DNA from: Sulfuriferula sp. AH1
Lineage (GTDB): Bacteria > Pseudomonadota > Gammaproteobacteria > Burkholderiales > Sulfuriferulaceae
DNA: 64,000 nucleotides
NCBI RefSeq assembly: GCF_002162035.1
Contig: NZ_CP021138.1
Span: 372,001 to 436,000 of the forward strand
Direction: 5' to 3'
Shown here: piece after piece, positions 28,887-38,651 of the stretch
Layout of the letters: each line of letters starts with the position of its first letter
How positions within the stretch are numbered: position 1 is the stretch's first letter
Translations under genes and position numbers: made by a program
Notes under the pieces: generated by a model
What the model saw: only the letters and a program-made list of their open reading frames with translations
What the model was told of the DNA's origin: nothing
Database searches by the model: none

Positions 28887-29667
28887 TTAGCCAAACAACC
28901 GCGCCAGCTCCACCCCCGGATCATCCGCCCGCATGAACGCTTCGCCCACCAGAAACCCATGCACCTGATGCGCCTGCATCCGCTCGACATCGGCGCGGCT
29001 GTGGATGCCGCTTTCGGTGATGACGATGCGGTTGGCGTCGATCTGGTTCAGTAGTTGCAGCGTGGTGTCGAGGCTGGTTTCGAAGGTGCGCAGGTTGCGG
29101 TTGTTGATGCCTTGCAGCGGGGTGTCGAGTTGCAGGGCGATATCGAGTTCTTCGCTGCTGTGCGATTCGACGAGGACGGCCATGCCTAATTCATTGGCTA
29201 TCGCTTCCAGTTCCTGCATCTGCGTCAGGCTGAGGGCGGCGACGATGAGCAGGATGCAGTCGGCGCCCATGGCTCTGGCCTCATACACCTGATATGGGTC
29301 GATCATGAAATCCTTGCGCAATACCGGCAGCTCGCAGGCGGCGCGGGCGGCAATCAGATACTTGGCGCTACCCTGAAAATAATCGCGGTCGGTGAGCACT
29401 GACAAACACGCTGCACCATGCTGGGCGTAGGTTCTGGCAATTTCAGCCGGCTGAAAATCGGCGCGGAGCAGACCTTTGGAGGGGCTGGCGCGTTTGATTT
29501 CGGCGATGACGGCGGGGCGCTGCTGTGCTACGCGCTGGCGGATGGCACCGACAAAGTCGCGCGGCGCGGGCATGGCGATGGCGCGCGTCTTGATTTCGTC
29601 TAACGATATCTGGCTTTGCGCGACAGCGATTTCGCGTTGTTTGGTGGCGAGGATTTTATCGAGGATG

Positions 29668-29675
<8 letters not shown>
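28887..29675 (-). CDS. trpC: Indole-3-glycerol phosphate synthase
   Basis: TrpC closes the indole ring from CdRP. The 262-residue monofunctional enzyme is a TIM barrel; [11 protein letters not shown] holds the catalytic lysine, [17 protein letters not shown] the second lysine, and [21 protein letters not shown] and [10 protein letters not shown] the phosphate-binding strands. No PRAI (TrpF) domain is fused. The start overlaps the end of trpD by eight bases. Its stop borders the AT-rich island, so the trp operon ends here and lacks trpB, trpA and trpF. Confidence 0.97.
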
Positions 29676-30690
<1,015 letters not shown>

Positions 30691-30699
30691 GAGCTCGCC

Positions 30700-31269
<570 letters not shown>

Positions 31270-31270
31270 A

Positions 31271-32746
31271 TTATTCTCCCGCTCCTTCCAGACCTGCTTG
31301 CGCCAGTTCGGCGGCGCGGATCACGGCACGGGCCTTGTTCTGGGTTTCTATCCATTCGTTCTCTGGGATGGAGTCGGCGACGATACCTGCACCAGCCTGG
31401 ACGTAGAGCATGTTGTCCTTGATCACCGCAGTGCGGATGGCGATGGCCAGATCCATCGCGCCGTTAAAGCTGAGGTAGCCGACTGCGCCCGCATAGATGC
31501 CGCGCTTGCTCGGCTCCAGCTCGTCGATGATCTCCATCGCGCGCACTTTGGGGGCGCCGGATACCGTACCGGCGGGGAAGGTGGCGCGCAGCACGTCCAT
31601 CGCGCTGAGGCCGGGCTTGAGTTTGCCTTCGACGTTGGAGACGATGTGCATGACATGCGAGTAGCGCTCGATCTGCATGTTTTCAGTGACCTTGACGCTA
31701 CCAGTGATGGCGACGCGTCCGGCGTCGTTGCGGCCGAGGTCGAGCAGTTGCAGGTGCTCGGCGCATTCTTTCGGATCGGCCAGCAGTTCGGTCGCAAGCG
31801 CAGCATCGGATTCGCGGCTGGCGCCACGCGGACGGGTTCCGGCGATCGGGCGCACCGTGACCGTGTCGTCTTCCAGACGCACCAGGATTTCCGGGGAAGC
31901 GCCGACGACATGGAAGCCACCCATGTCGTAATAGAACATGTACGGCGACGGGTTGAGGCTGCGCAGCGCACGGTACAGGGTCAGGGGGCTGGCGTTGAAC
32001 GGGCGCGACATCCGCTGGCTCAGCACCACCTGCATGATGTCACCGGCGAGGATGTACTCCTGTGCGCGGCTGACCGCGGCCTTGAAGGCATCTTCGCCAA
32101 ATTCGGACACGACTTCAGCCGGGGCAATGGCTTCGGTATGTGGCGCGGCCAGCGGTGCGCGCAACTGCGCGGTGAGCTGGTTGAGACGTACATAACCTTT
32201 ACTGTAGGCATCGGGCTCCAGCGGGTCGACATACACGATCAGGGTCAGCGAGCTGCTCAGGTTGTCGACCACTACCAGTTCTTCGGTGAGCAGCAGCAGA
32301 CTGTCCGGCGTGTGCAGCGTGTCGTTCTTGTGAGTATCGGCCAGACGCTTTTCGATATAGCGCACCGTATCGTAGCCGAAATAACCCGCGAGACCGCCGT
32401 CGAAGCGGGGCAGGCCAGGCAGGTCGGCGGCACGGTAACGCTTGAGCACGGATTCGATAAAGCTTAACGGGTCAGCGCTGTCATGCTGCTCGACTTTGAC
32501 GCCATCGGTTTCGATGGTGACGACATGGCCGTGCACGCGCAGTACGGTGTGTGCAGGCAGGCCGATGAAGGAATAACGGCCGAACTGCTCGCCACCAACC
32601 ACGGATTCGAGCAGATACGAATACGGTGCGTTGGCGAGTTTCAGATAGACCGCTAATGGCGTATCCAGATCCGCAGGCAATTCGCGGGTCAACGGAATAC
32701 GGTTGTAGCCCTGGCGGGCCAGTTCAAAGAATTGCTGTTCAGTCAT
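31271..32746 (-). CDS. trpE: Anthranilate synthase component I
   Basis: TrpE makes anthranilate from chorismate. The 491-residue enzyme contains the N-terminal feedback region with LLESV near residue 40, then the chorismate-binding domain with [59 protein letters not shown] and the [15 protein letters not shown]-terminus. The LLES-type segment suggests tryptophan feedback inhibition. AAGGT nine bases before the ATG is part of an inverted repeat with the region upstream of the leader peptide, so translation may be controlled. Confidence 0.97.
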   Translation of the reverse strand: MTEQQFFELARQGYNRIPLTRELPADLDTPLAVYLKLANAPYSYLLESVVGGEQFGRYSFIGLPAHTVLRVHGHVVTIETDGVKVEQHDSADPLSFIESVLKRYRAADLPGLPRFDGGLAGYFGYDTVRYIEKRLADTHKNDTLHTPDSLLLLTEELVVVDNLSSSLTLIVYVDPLEPDAYSKGYVRLNQLTAQLRAPLAAPHTEAIAPAEVVSEFGEDAFKAAVSRAQEYILAGDIMQVVLSQRMSRPFNASPLTLYRALRSLNPSPYMFYYDMGGFHVVGASPEILVRLEDDTVTVRPIAGTRPRGASRESDAALATELLADPKECAEHLQLLDLGRNDAGRVAITGSVKVTENMQIERYSHVMHIVSNVEGKLKPGLSAMDVLRATFPAGTVSGAPKVRAMEIIDELEPSKRGIYAGAVGYLSFNGAMDLAIAIRTAVIKDNMLYVQAGAGIVADSIPENEWIETQNKARAVIRAAELAQAGLEGAGE

Positions 32747-32748
32747 GA

Positions 32749-32846
32749 TGCATTTACCTTTAGACGATGAGAATGATGGGGACAGTGCGGATTAGCTGCG
32801 CCATCGCCACCATCGTGCTGATAGTTTCATCGGGAAGGTAAATGCA
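32749..32846 (-). promoter_or_regulatory. trp leader control region with inverted repeat over trpE RBS
   Basis: A 12-base perfect inverted repeat (32749-32760 and 32835-32846) brackets the leader peptide gene. The downstream arm contains AAGGT, the trpE ribosome binding site; the upstream arm ends four bases before the leader ATG. Between them, bases covering the Trp codons could pair with a segment just before trpE (10 Watson-Crick and 3 G-U pairs over 15). There is no T-run, so translational masking fits better than classical transcription attenuation. Confidence 0.55.
32792..32830 (-). CDS. trpL: trp leader peptide (12 residues, three Trp)
   Basis: A minus-strand ATG frame of 12 codons plus TAA reads MKLSARWWRWRS. 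Three of twelve residues are tryptophan, in a WWRW cluster, in the 107-base gap between gph and trpE. This is the signature of a tryptophan-sensing leader peptide. The ribosome binding site is poor (the upstream arm CATTTACCTT), which may itself be part of the regulation. Stalled ribosomes at the Trp codons would disturb the local stem. Confidence 0.75.
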   Translation of the reverse strand: MKLSARWWRWRS

Positions 32847-32853
32847 AACATGA

Positions 32854-33537
32854 TTAATTGGCCTTGACGACTAATTTTGATGCGTCAAGCAACGTCGGCG
32901 TGACCGCATCCAGATCCAGTTCGCTGACCGCACGGCCGCGGTTGTAGCCGTACGGCACGCAGAATACCGGGCAACCGGCGGCACGTGCCGCCTGAGTATC
33001 ATTCAGCGAATCGCCGATCAGCAGCAATTCCGACGGCTCGATACCAAAGTGCTTGCACGCGTGCAGCAGCGGCATCGGGTCAGGCTTGCGCTTGGGCAAC
33101 GCGTCACCGGACAGCACCAGCTCGAAGTAATCCAGCAGACCGGTGTCGCGCAACAGGGGGATGGTGTACTTTTCAGCCTTGTTGGTGATGCAGGCGATAT
33201 GCACGCCCATCGCGCGGAATGCTTCCAGGCCGGCAACCACGCCATCGAACGGGCGCGAATACTTGGAGACATTTTCGCCGTAGTGCTTTTCGTAGATCGG
33301 GAATGCGCGGGCAAACAGCTCTGTGTCCGGTTCTGCGTCCATGTCGCCGGTCAAGACGCGTTTGGCCAGGCGTGACACGCCATTGCCGATGTAGGTCTTG
33401 ATGGTGTCCAGCGGCGGAGCCGGCATGCCGAGCTCGGCCATCATCAGTTCCGCAGCGTAAGCCAGGTCGGGTGCGGTGTTGAGCAAAGTGCCGTCGAGGT
33501 CGATCACCACTGCCTTGATTTTAATCGGGAATTCCAT
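32854..33537 (-). CDS. gph: Phosphoglycolate phosphatase
   Basis: A 227-residue HAD-family phosphatase. Motif I DLDGTLLNTAPDLA holds the nucleophilic aspartate near residue 13, the cap domain follows, motif II lies in ACITNKAEK, and motif III/IV in KRKPDPMP and LLIGDSLNDTQAARAAG. It would remove 2-phosphoglycolate. It starts two bases after rpe ends and is upstream of trpE, an arrangement common in proteobacteria. Confidence 0.93.
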   Translation of the reverse strand: MEFPIKIKAVVIDLDGTLLNTAPDLAYAAELMMAELGMPAPPLDTIKTYIGNGVSRLAKRVLTGDMDAEPDTELFARAFPIYEKHYGENVSKYSRPFDGVVAGLEAFRAMGVHIACITNKAEKYTIPLLRDTGLLDYFELVLSGDALPKRKPDPMPLLHACKHFGIEPSELLLIGDSLNDTQAARAAGCPVFCVPYGYNRGRAVSELDLDAVTPTLLDASKLVVKAN

Positions 33538-33539
33538 CG

Positions 33540-34229
33540 TTACGCCACCTTTGCCAGTTCTGCGCGCATGGCGGCAACGACGCTGTCGTAGCGGTGCGGG
33601 TCGGTATCCTTGCCAGCGCCGTAAATGGCGGAGCCGGCAACGAATACGTCAGCGCCGGCGCGGGCGACTTCGGCGATGTTGTCGACCTTGACGCCGCCGT
33701 CAACCTCGAGCCAGATGTCGCGACCGGAAGCGTCGATACGCTGGCGCACTGCACGAATCTTGTTCAGGGTTTCAGGGATGAATTTCTGGCCACCGAAGCC
33801 GGGGTTGACTGACATCAGCAGGATCATGTCGAGCTTGTCCATGACGTGATCGAGGTAGTTCAGCGGGGTGGCAGGGTTGAATACCAGACCGGCTTTGCAG
33901 CCGGATTCCTTGATCAGCGCCAGCGTGCGGTCGATGTGCTCGGACGCTTCCGGGTGGAAAGTAATCATGTTTGCCCCGGCCTTGGCAAAATCGGGGATAA
34001 TGCGATCCACCGGCTTGACCATCAAATGCACGTCGATTATCGCATCGGTCACCGGGCGTAACGATTCGCATACCAGCGGACCTATGGTTAAATTAGGAAC
34101 GTAATGGTTATCCATCACGTCGAAGTGAATGATGTCTGTACCGGAAGCGATCACGTCGGTGACTTCTTGTCCCAATTTGGCGAAGTTTGCAGATAGAATA
34201 CTTGGTGCGATACGAAACTGTTTGGACAT
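33540..34229 (-). CDS. rpe: Ribulose-phosphate 3-epimerase
   Basis: Rpe interconverts ribulose-5-phosphate and xylulose-5-phosphate in the pentose phosphate or Calvin cycle. The 229-residue TIM barrel has [14 protein letters not shown] at the start, [19 protein letters not shown] with metal and catalytic residues, VDVHLMVKP-like [21 protein letters not shown], and [18 protein letters not shown] precedes the ATG. It is divergent from apaG and begins the run rpe-gph-trpEGDC. Confidence 0.97.
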   Translation of the reverse strand: MSKQFRIAPSILSANFAKLGQEVTDVIASGTDIIHFDVMDNHYVPNLTIGPLVCESLRPVTDAIIDVHLMVKPVDRIIPDFAKAGANMITFHPEASEHIDRTLALIKESGCKAGLVFNPATPLNYLDHVMDKLDMILLMSVNPGFGGQKFIPETLNKIRAVRQRIDASGRDIWLEVDGGVKVDNIAEVARAGADVFVAGSAIYGAGKDTDPHRYDSVVAAMRAELAKVA

Positions 34230-34321
34230 GACGACTCCTTGTAACCCGCTAGATATGAAAGTGTACGATTTTACCTGTAATTGCGCCCTAGTAACAGTAT
34301 GCGTTTTCTGAAAGATACCCT

Positions 34322-34705
34322 ATGGCCGACATAAGAAAGAACCATATCACTATCGAAGTGCAAACTGCGTTTCTGCCCGAGCAATCCGACCCGGAGCTGG
34401 AGCGCTATGTGTTTGCCTATACCATCACCATCACCAATACCGGTACGGTCGCCGCACAGCTGGTGTCGCGCCACTGGATCATCACCGATGCCGAGGAACA
34501 TGTGCAGGAAGTGCGCGGCCTTGGCGTAGTGGGCGAGCAGCCATTGCTGAAACCGGGCGAATCGTTCGAATACACCAGCGGTACTGCGCTGAATACGCCG
34601 GTCGGCACGATGCAGGGCAGCTACCAGATGATCGCCGAAGACGGTGAGCATTTTGATGCGGAGATTGCGCCGTTCGTATTGGCTATGCCCCGGACCCTGC
34701 ATTGA
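34322..34705 (+). CDS. apaG: ApaG domain protein
   Basis: A 127-residue single-domain ApaG protein (fibronectin III-like beta sandwich). The pattern [11 protein letters not shown]-like [46 protein letters not shown] and [19 protein letters not shown] is typical. The biochemical role in bacteria is not settled; it is commonly linked to Co2+/Mg2+ homeostasis. In many relatives apaG sits beside rsmA; here it is beside rpe. Confidence 0.93.
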   Translation: MADIRKNHITIEVQTAFLPEQSDPELERYVFAYTITITNTGTVAAQLVSRHWIITDAEEHVQEVRGLGVVGEQPLLKPGESFEYTSGTALNTPVGTMQGSYQMIAEDGEHFDAEIAPFVLAMPRTLH

Positions 34706-34719
34706 TCGCGTGATTTGCC

Positions 34720-35436
34720 ATGTCGAATCCGGCTGCGTTGCATGAATCCGAGCTGAGTCCGGCTGCCCGCCGGGTGCTGGCAGCGCTGCTGTTTTCGCTG
34801 GGATTGCACGCTGCCGTCATCGGTCTGGTGCGGCTGGCGCCGTCGATGCCGCCGGTGCCAAACCTGCCGAATGTTTTGCAGGTCGAATTGCCGCAACGGC
34901 CGCAGCCTGTGGTCGCGACCCCTCCCAAGCTGGCGGTGGGCGATGTGGCGGTGATGACGGCGATCACCCAGAGCACCCTGCCGGTCAGGATGTTGCCGCC
35001 CAAACCGGATGCGCATGCCCGGGTTATGCAGGTGCAGCCTGTTGTCCCCGCGCCTGAACCGTCGCCCATTTCCGCGCAGCCGTTGACCCCTCCGGCCAAC
35101 TCCGGTTTGCCGACCGTCAATGTGCCGTTGCTGGCCGACAACACTTATTACACTGCAAAAGAAGTCGATGTGCATCCGCATGCACTGCATCCCATCATGC
35201 CGGTTTATCCGCAATCGGCTGCCGACCGGAACATTCAGGGCTGGGTGCTGCTCAAGATCAAGCTAAGCGATACCGGCAAGGTCGAACAAGTCACGGTTGG
35301 CGACGCCAGCCCGCCCGGCGTGTTCGATCAGGCGGCGGTGAATGCCTTTATCAGGGCCGGTTTCGCCCCGGCGCAAAAATCCGGGCGTGCTGTGAAGTCG
35401 CTGGTGGAGATTAAAGTCTGGTTCAATCTTAATTAA
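34720..35436 (+). CDS. TonB-like energy transducer protein
   Basis: A 238-residue protein with one N-terminal membrane segment (LAALLFSLGLHAAVIGLVRL, about residues 22-41), a proline-rich periplasmic stretch (about 45-130) and a C-terminal TonB domain (about 145-238, with YPQSAADRNIQGWVLLKIKL and VKSLVEIKVWFNLN). It could pass proton-motive force to outer-membrane receptors. No exbB/exbD lie nearby. It ends 14 bases before the RNase P RNA. Confidence 0.85.
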   Translation: MSNPAALHESELSPAARRVLAALLFSLGLHAAVIGLVRLAPSMPPVPNLPNVLQVELPQRPQPVVATPPKLAVGDVAVMTAITQSTLPVRMLPPKPDAHARVMQVQPVVPAPEPSPISAQPLTPPANSGLPTVNVPLLADNTYYTAKEVDVHPHALHPIMPVYPQSAADRNIQGWVLLKIKLSDTGKVEQVTVGDASPPGVFDQAAVNAFIRAGFAPAQKSGRAVKSLVEIKVWFNLN

Positions 35437-35450
35437 GGTAAAATGGGGTT

Positions 35451-35753
35451 GAAGCTGATCAGGCAATCGCTGCCTTGAGTAATCAGGGGAGAGGAAAGTC
35501 CGGGCTCCATAGAGCAGGATGCCGGTTAACGGCCGGCCGCCGTGAGGCGAGGAACAGGGCCACAGAGACGAGTATGCCGGCTTTCGGGCCGGCGGATGTG
35601 AAACGCGGTAACCTCCATCCGGAGCAAGGCCAAATAGGCAGACGATGAAGCGGCTCGCTGAGTCTGCGGGTAGGCTGCTTGAGCGTCTGGGCAACCAGGC
35701 GCCTAGAGGAATGATTGCCCACGACAAAACCCGGCTTATCGATCAGCTTCACC
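35451..35753 (+). ncRNA. rnpB: RNase P RNA, bacterial type A, short form
   Basis: The ends GAAGCTGATC (35451) and GATCAGCTTC (35741-35750) pair as P1. Universally conserved blocks are present: GAGGAAAGTCCGGGCTCC, GGAGCAAGGCCAAATAG, GGGTAGGCTGCTTGAG and ACAAAACCCGGCTTATCG. At about 303 bases it is much shorter than the 377 of E. coli: P3 is a 6-bp stem with a GTAA tetraloop (35473-35488) and, between the P12 hairpin (35576-35593) and GGTAACCTCC, the part that normally forms P13/P14 seems missing. It provides 5' tRNA maturation. Confidence 0.95.
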
Positions 35754-35771
35754 CCCAATCCGAGCATTTTC

Positions 35772-36317
35772 ATGAGTAAAGCATTCACCAAGGAAACCGA
35801 TGGCGATGATGACGACCTGACCCCCGTGTTGGCGTTGCCGCAGGGTGTCAAGAATTACATGACACCGCGCGGTCATGCGTTACTGCAGGCCGAGTTCGAT
35901 CATTTGTTGCGCACCGAGCGTCCGCAGGTGGTGGAAATCGTGTCCTGGGCGGCATCGAACGGTGACCGTTCCGAGAACGGCGATTATATCTACGGCAAGC
36001 GCCGGTTGCGCGAAATCGACCGGCGCTTGCGTTATCTCACCAAACGTCTGGATACCGCCGAGGTCGTTCATCCCGAAACCCGGCAGGATCTGGAGCAGGT
36101 GTTCTTCGGCGCCACCGTGACCGTGGCCGATGAATCCGGCGTCGAGCAGACTTATCAGATCGTCGGTGTGGATGAAGCCGATCCGGCGCACGGTCTGATC
36201 AACTGGGTATCGCCGCTGGCGCATGCCCTGCTCAAGGCGCGCGAAGGCGATCTGGTGCGCTTCCAGACGCCCGCGGGCATGCGCGAGGTGGAAATCGTCA
36301 GCGTGCGTTATCTCTAG
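35772..36317 (+). CDS. greB: Transcription elongation factor GreB
   Basis: GreB enters the RNA polymerase secondary channel and stimulates cleavage of backtracked RNA. The frame is open upstream through rnpB; the ATG at 35772 gives 181 residues, slightly longer than typical because of an acidic N-terminal extension (KETDGDDDD). Seen: MTPRGHALLQAEFDHLL, the coiled-coil tip with DRSENGDYIYGKRRLREIDR holding the acidic residues, and the C-terminal domain ending EIVSVRYL. The NGDYIYGKRR form is GreB-like rather than GreA-like. Confidence 0.93.
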   Translation: MSKAFTKETDGDDDDLTPVLALPQGVKNYMTPRGHALLQAEFDHLLRTERPQVVEIVSWAASNGDRSENGDYIYGKRRLREIDRRLRYLTKRLDTAEVVHPETRQDLEQVFFGATVTVADESGVEQTYQIVGVDEADPAHGLINWVSPLAHALLKAREGDLVRFQTPAGMREVEIVSVRYL

Positions 36318-36342
36318 CGCAGACCTTGCTTTTGCACTGATG

Positions 36343-36421
36343 CAGGGCGTGAGCCAGCGCAGTCACGAGTCTCTCCAGGCATTCGGCTCCATCATGCGGA
36401 TGCCGGTTACGCCCTGTTTTT
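36343..36421 (+). terminator. Possible terminator or structured element after greB
   Basis: CAGGGCGTGA (36343-36352) can pair with TTACGCCCTG (36407-36416) with one G-U, followed by TTTTT. The long loop contains a second small stem, GGCAT with ATGCC. It may end greB transcription before amtB; the loop is larger than in ordinary terminators. Confidence 0.45.
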
Positions 36422-36492
36422 GTGCAATAAATATCTTCCCTTTGCAGGGTTCGTTCGAGTGATGTGATCGCCCAAAAATCCTGTCTGCCGTC

Positions 36493-36508
36493 TGGTATGG
36501 CAATTGCT
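36493..36508 (+). promoter_or_regulatory. Sigma-54 (RpoN) promoter of amtB
   Basis: TGGTATG-N4-TTGCT matches the -24/-12 consensus TGGYAYR-N4-TTGCW fully, with GG and GC at the required distance. The predicted start is about 35 bases before the amtB ATG at 36544. Nitrogen-limited activation through NtrC is the usual arrangement for amtB. Confidence 0.8.
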
Positions 36509-36543
36509 TAATGGGGTTTATTTGTATATTTACAGGTGAACCC

Positions 36544-37845
36544 ATGCGATACGTCTTTTTGATTTTGGCTAGCGTCCTGTTGTTGCCCAATCCTGCTTTT
36601 GCGGCTGATCTTGCCGGTTTGCAGGCGTCCATGGATACCGTGTGGCTGATTACTGCTGGGGCTTTGGTGTTTTTTATGCAGGCGGGTTTTGCGCTGGTCG
36701 AAGGCGGTATGGTGCGTGCCAAAAATAGCGTCAACGTCATCATGAAGAATTATGTGGATGCCTGTTTCGGCGCGATCGCATTCTGGATGGTGGGGTACGG
36801 TTTGATGTTTGGCGATAATTTTTCCGGCTGGTTCGGTGAAAGTCATTATCTGCTCGGCAATGCGGCGCATCTGGATTACAGCCTGCTGTTTTTTCAGACC
36901 ATGTTTGCCGCTACCGCCGCGACGATAGCCAGCGGTGCACTGGCGGAGCGCATCGAATACAAGGCGTATCTGGTGGGTTCGGTGGTGGTGACGGCATTTA
37001 TTTATCCGGTTTTCGGCAGCTGGGCGTGGGGCAGTCTGTACCATGGCAGCGGCTGGCTCAAGCAAATGGGGTTCGTCGATTTCGCCGGTTCTACCGTGGT
37101 GCATTCGATAGGCGGCTGGGTGGCGCTGGCAGGTATCATCGTGCTGGGGCCGCGGCTGGGTAAATTCGGCTCGGAAGGCGAGATCCGCACCATACGCGGC
37201 CATAATCTGCCGATGGTGGCCTTGGGCGGCTTTATTTTGTGGCTGGGCTGGTTCGGATTTAACGGCGGTTCGACTGCGGCAGCCAATACCAGCATCGGGC
37301 TGATCAATCTGAACACGCATCTGTCCGGCGCAGCGGGTGCGGTTGGTGCGATGCTGGGCATGGTGCTGTTACGGCAGCCGATATTGCTGACCAATACGGT
37401 GAATGGCAGCATCGCAGGCCTGGTGGCGATCACTGCCGGTTGCGCAACCATGGAGCCGATGTTCGCCATTGCAACCGGGGCGATTGCCGGAATACTGATG
37501 ATACTGATGGCGATGTTGCTGGAACAGCTGCATCTGGACGATGTGGTCGGAGCGGTATCGGTACATGCTTTTGGCGGGGCGTGGGGGACGCTGGCGGCAG
37601 GGCTGTTCTATGCCGGTGACATGTTCAATGCGGACAGGATCTATGTGCAATTGCTGGGAATAGGTGCGGCGTTTCTGTGGGCGATGCCGGTGTCCTTGCT
37701 GATGTATTTTCTGATCGGCAAAGTGATGGGGTTGCGGGCAAGCACGATGAATGAACAGCGCGGCCTCGATTTTACCGAGCATGATGAAATCGGTTATCCC
37801 GAATTCCAGAAAGATATCGTGCACCAGACGCAGGGAGGCCACTGA
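36544..37845 (+). CDS. amtB: Ammonium transporter
   Basis: A 433-residue AmtB/Amt channel with a cleavable signal peptide (MRYVFLILASVLLLPNPAFA) and about eleven membrane segments. Family motifs: WLITAGALVFFMQAGFALVEGG, the FGDNFSGWFG segment, GSTVVHSIGGW with the first pore histidine, LGWFGFNGGS, and DDVVGAVSVHAFGG with the second pore histidine. AGGTG six bases before the ATG decides the start. It is read from a sigma-54 promoter. No glnK is adjacent; instead an unknown gene follows after two bases. Confidence 0.95.
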   Translation: MRYVFLILASVLLLPNPAFAADLAGLQASMDTVWLITAGALVFFMQAGFALVEGGMVRAKNSVNVIMKNYVDACFGAIAFWMVGYGLMFGDNFSGWFGESHYLLGNAAHLDYSLLFFQTMFAATAATIASGALAERIEYKAYLVGSVVVTAFIYPVFGSWAWGSLYHGSGWLKQMGFVDFAGSTVVHSIGGWVALAGIIVLGPRLGKFGSEGEIRTIRGHNLPMVALGGFILWLGWFGFNGGSTAAANTSIGLINLNTHLSGAAGAVGAMLGMVLLRQPILLTNTVNGSIAGLVAITAGCATMEPMFAIATGAIAGILMILMAMLLEQLHLDDVVGAVSVHAFGGAWGTLAAGLFYAGDMFNADRIYVQLLGIGAAFLWAMPVSLLMYFLIGKVMGLRASTMNEQRGLDFTEHDEIGYPEFQKDIVHQTQGGH

Positions 37846-37847
37846 TT

Positions 37848-38537
37848 ATGGCGATGTCTGTGTCGGATGCAGAAATAGTGCGTCGCCGCCGTGCGGTTTT
37901 TACCGGATTGCGCCCTTATCTGCCGGAGCATCTGCTGTTGCAGGCAGTGACCTGCTGGCAGCAGAAATACGTCAATAAGCCGATGTTTGCGCTGAATAAG
38001 TTTCTGTTTGAAATTTGCGATACGCCGGCACTGGCGGAGCAGCGCGCGGATATGCATCGCAGTCTGATGGAAGCGTTATGGGCGGATGAGTCGGCTCTGG
38101 CGCCTGACCCGTTGCTCTACCTGGTCGCCGATGATCTGCCGCTGCCGCAATACCAGACGGCATCGATGCGGGCTGACCAGCGTTCCGCGCCAACTCAGTT
38201 GTTCGATAATCTGATTACCGAGTTTCTGGAAAGCTTGTCCAGCGTGAAACAGGATGCCGATGTCAGGGCCAGAAATGCGCTGGCGGCCAGCCTGGCGGAG
38301 GAAGTGGCGCTTGCTCCTCGTCTGGCTGCACCCATTGCGAACTGGATTCTGGGTGTCCATCCGGTGCTGGAAGACGGCTTGAGTGTGCAGCACATGCAGG
38401 CGTTGTTGCATGTGGCCTATGTGCAGGCGTGCGACGCCATCGGCCCGGTGCGGACGGATAACCTGCTGACTGCGGCCATCCATAAGACGGAATCGCTGGC
38501 CGTCGCCAAAACATTCGATGTGCGCAAATTTCTATAG
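37848..38537 (+). CDS. Unknown soluble protein downstream of amtB
   Basis: I do not recognise this 229-residue protein. It has no signal peptide or membrane segment, seems all-helical, and begins with a basic segment (EIVRRRRAVF). It starts two bases after amtB ends, so co-transcription and a role in ammonium response are plausible, but no domain supports it. The usual partner in this place would be a PII protein, which it clearly is not. Confidence 0.65.
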   Translation: MAMSVSDAEIVRRRRAVFTGLRPYLPEHLLLQAVTCWQQKYVNKPMFALNKFLFEICDTPALAEQRADMHRSLMEALWADESALAPDPLLYLVADDLPLPQYQTASMRADQRSAPTQLFDNLITEFLESLSSVKQDADVRARNALAASLAEEVALAPRLAAPIANWILGVHPVLEDGLSVQHMQALLHVAYVQACDAIGPVRTDNLLTAAIHKTESLAVAKTFDVRKFL

Positions 38538-38604
38538 GACGCATGCTGTGCGATGCTGAAAGGCTTGAATAAAAGGATGAATAGGTATTAAATTCTGTTA
38601 CGCA

Positions 38605-38610
38605 TATAAT
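38605..38610 (+). promoter_or_regulatory. Candidate -10 box for the cytochrome/DUF302 pair
   Basis: A perfect TATAAT lies about 45 bases before the cytochrome start. The -35 region (TAGGTA at 17 bases) is weak, so an activator may be needed. No other promoter-like element is evident in this 114-base gap. Confidence 0.4.
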
Positions 38611-38651
38611 TTCAGTGCAAATATCTTGTATCCGGTAGTGCTGACAGGGAG

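Noticed and set aside
32749-32830. Classical transcription attenuator at trpE
   Set aside because: No GC-rich hairpin followed by a T-run lies between the leader peptide and trpE.
36330-36346. TGCA-N4-TGCA upstream of amtB as an NtrC site
   Set aside because: Too short and wrongly spaced for the usual GCAC-N7-GTGC type enhancer; unsupported.
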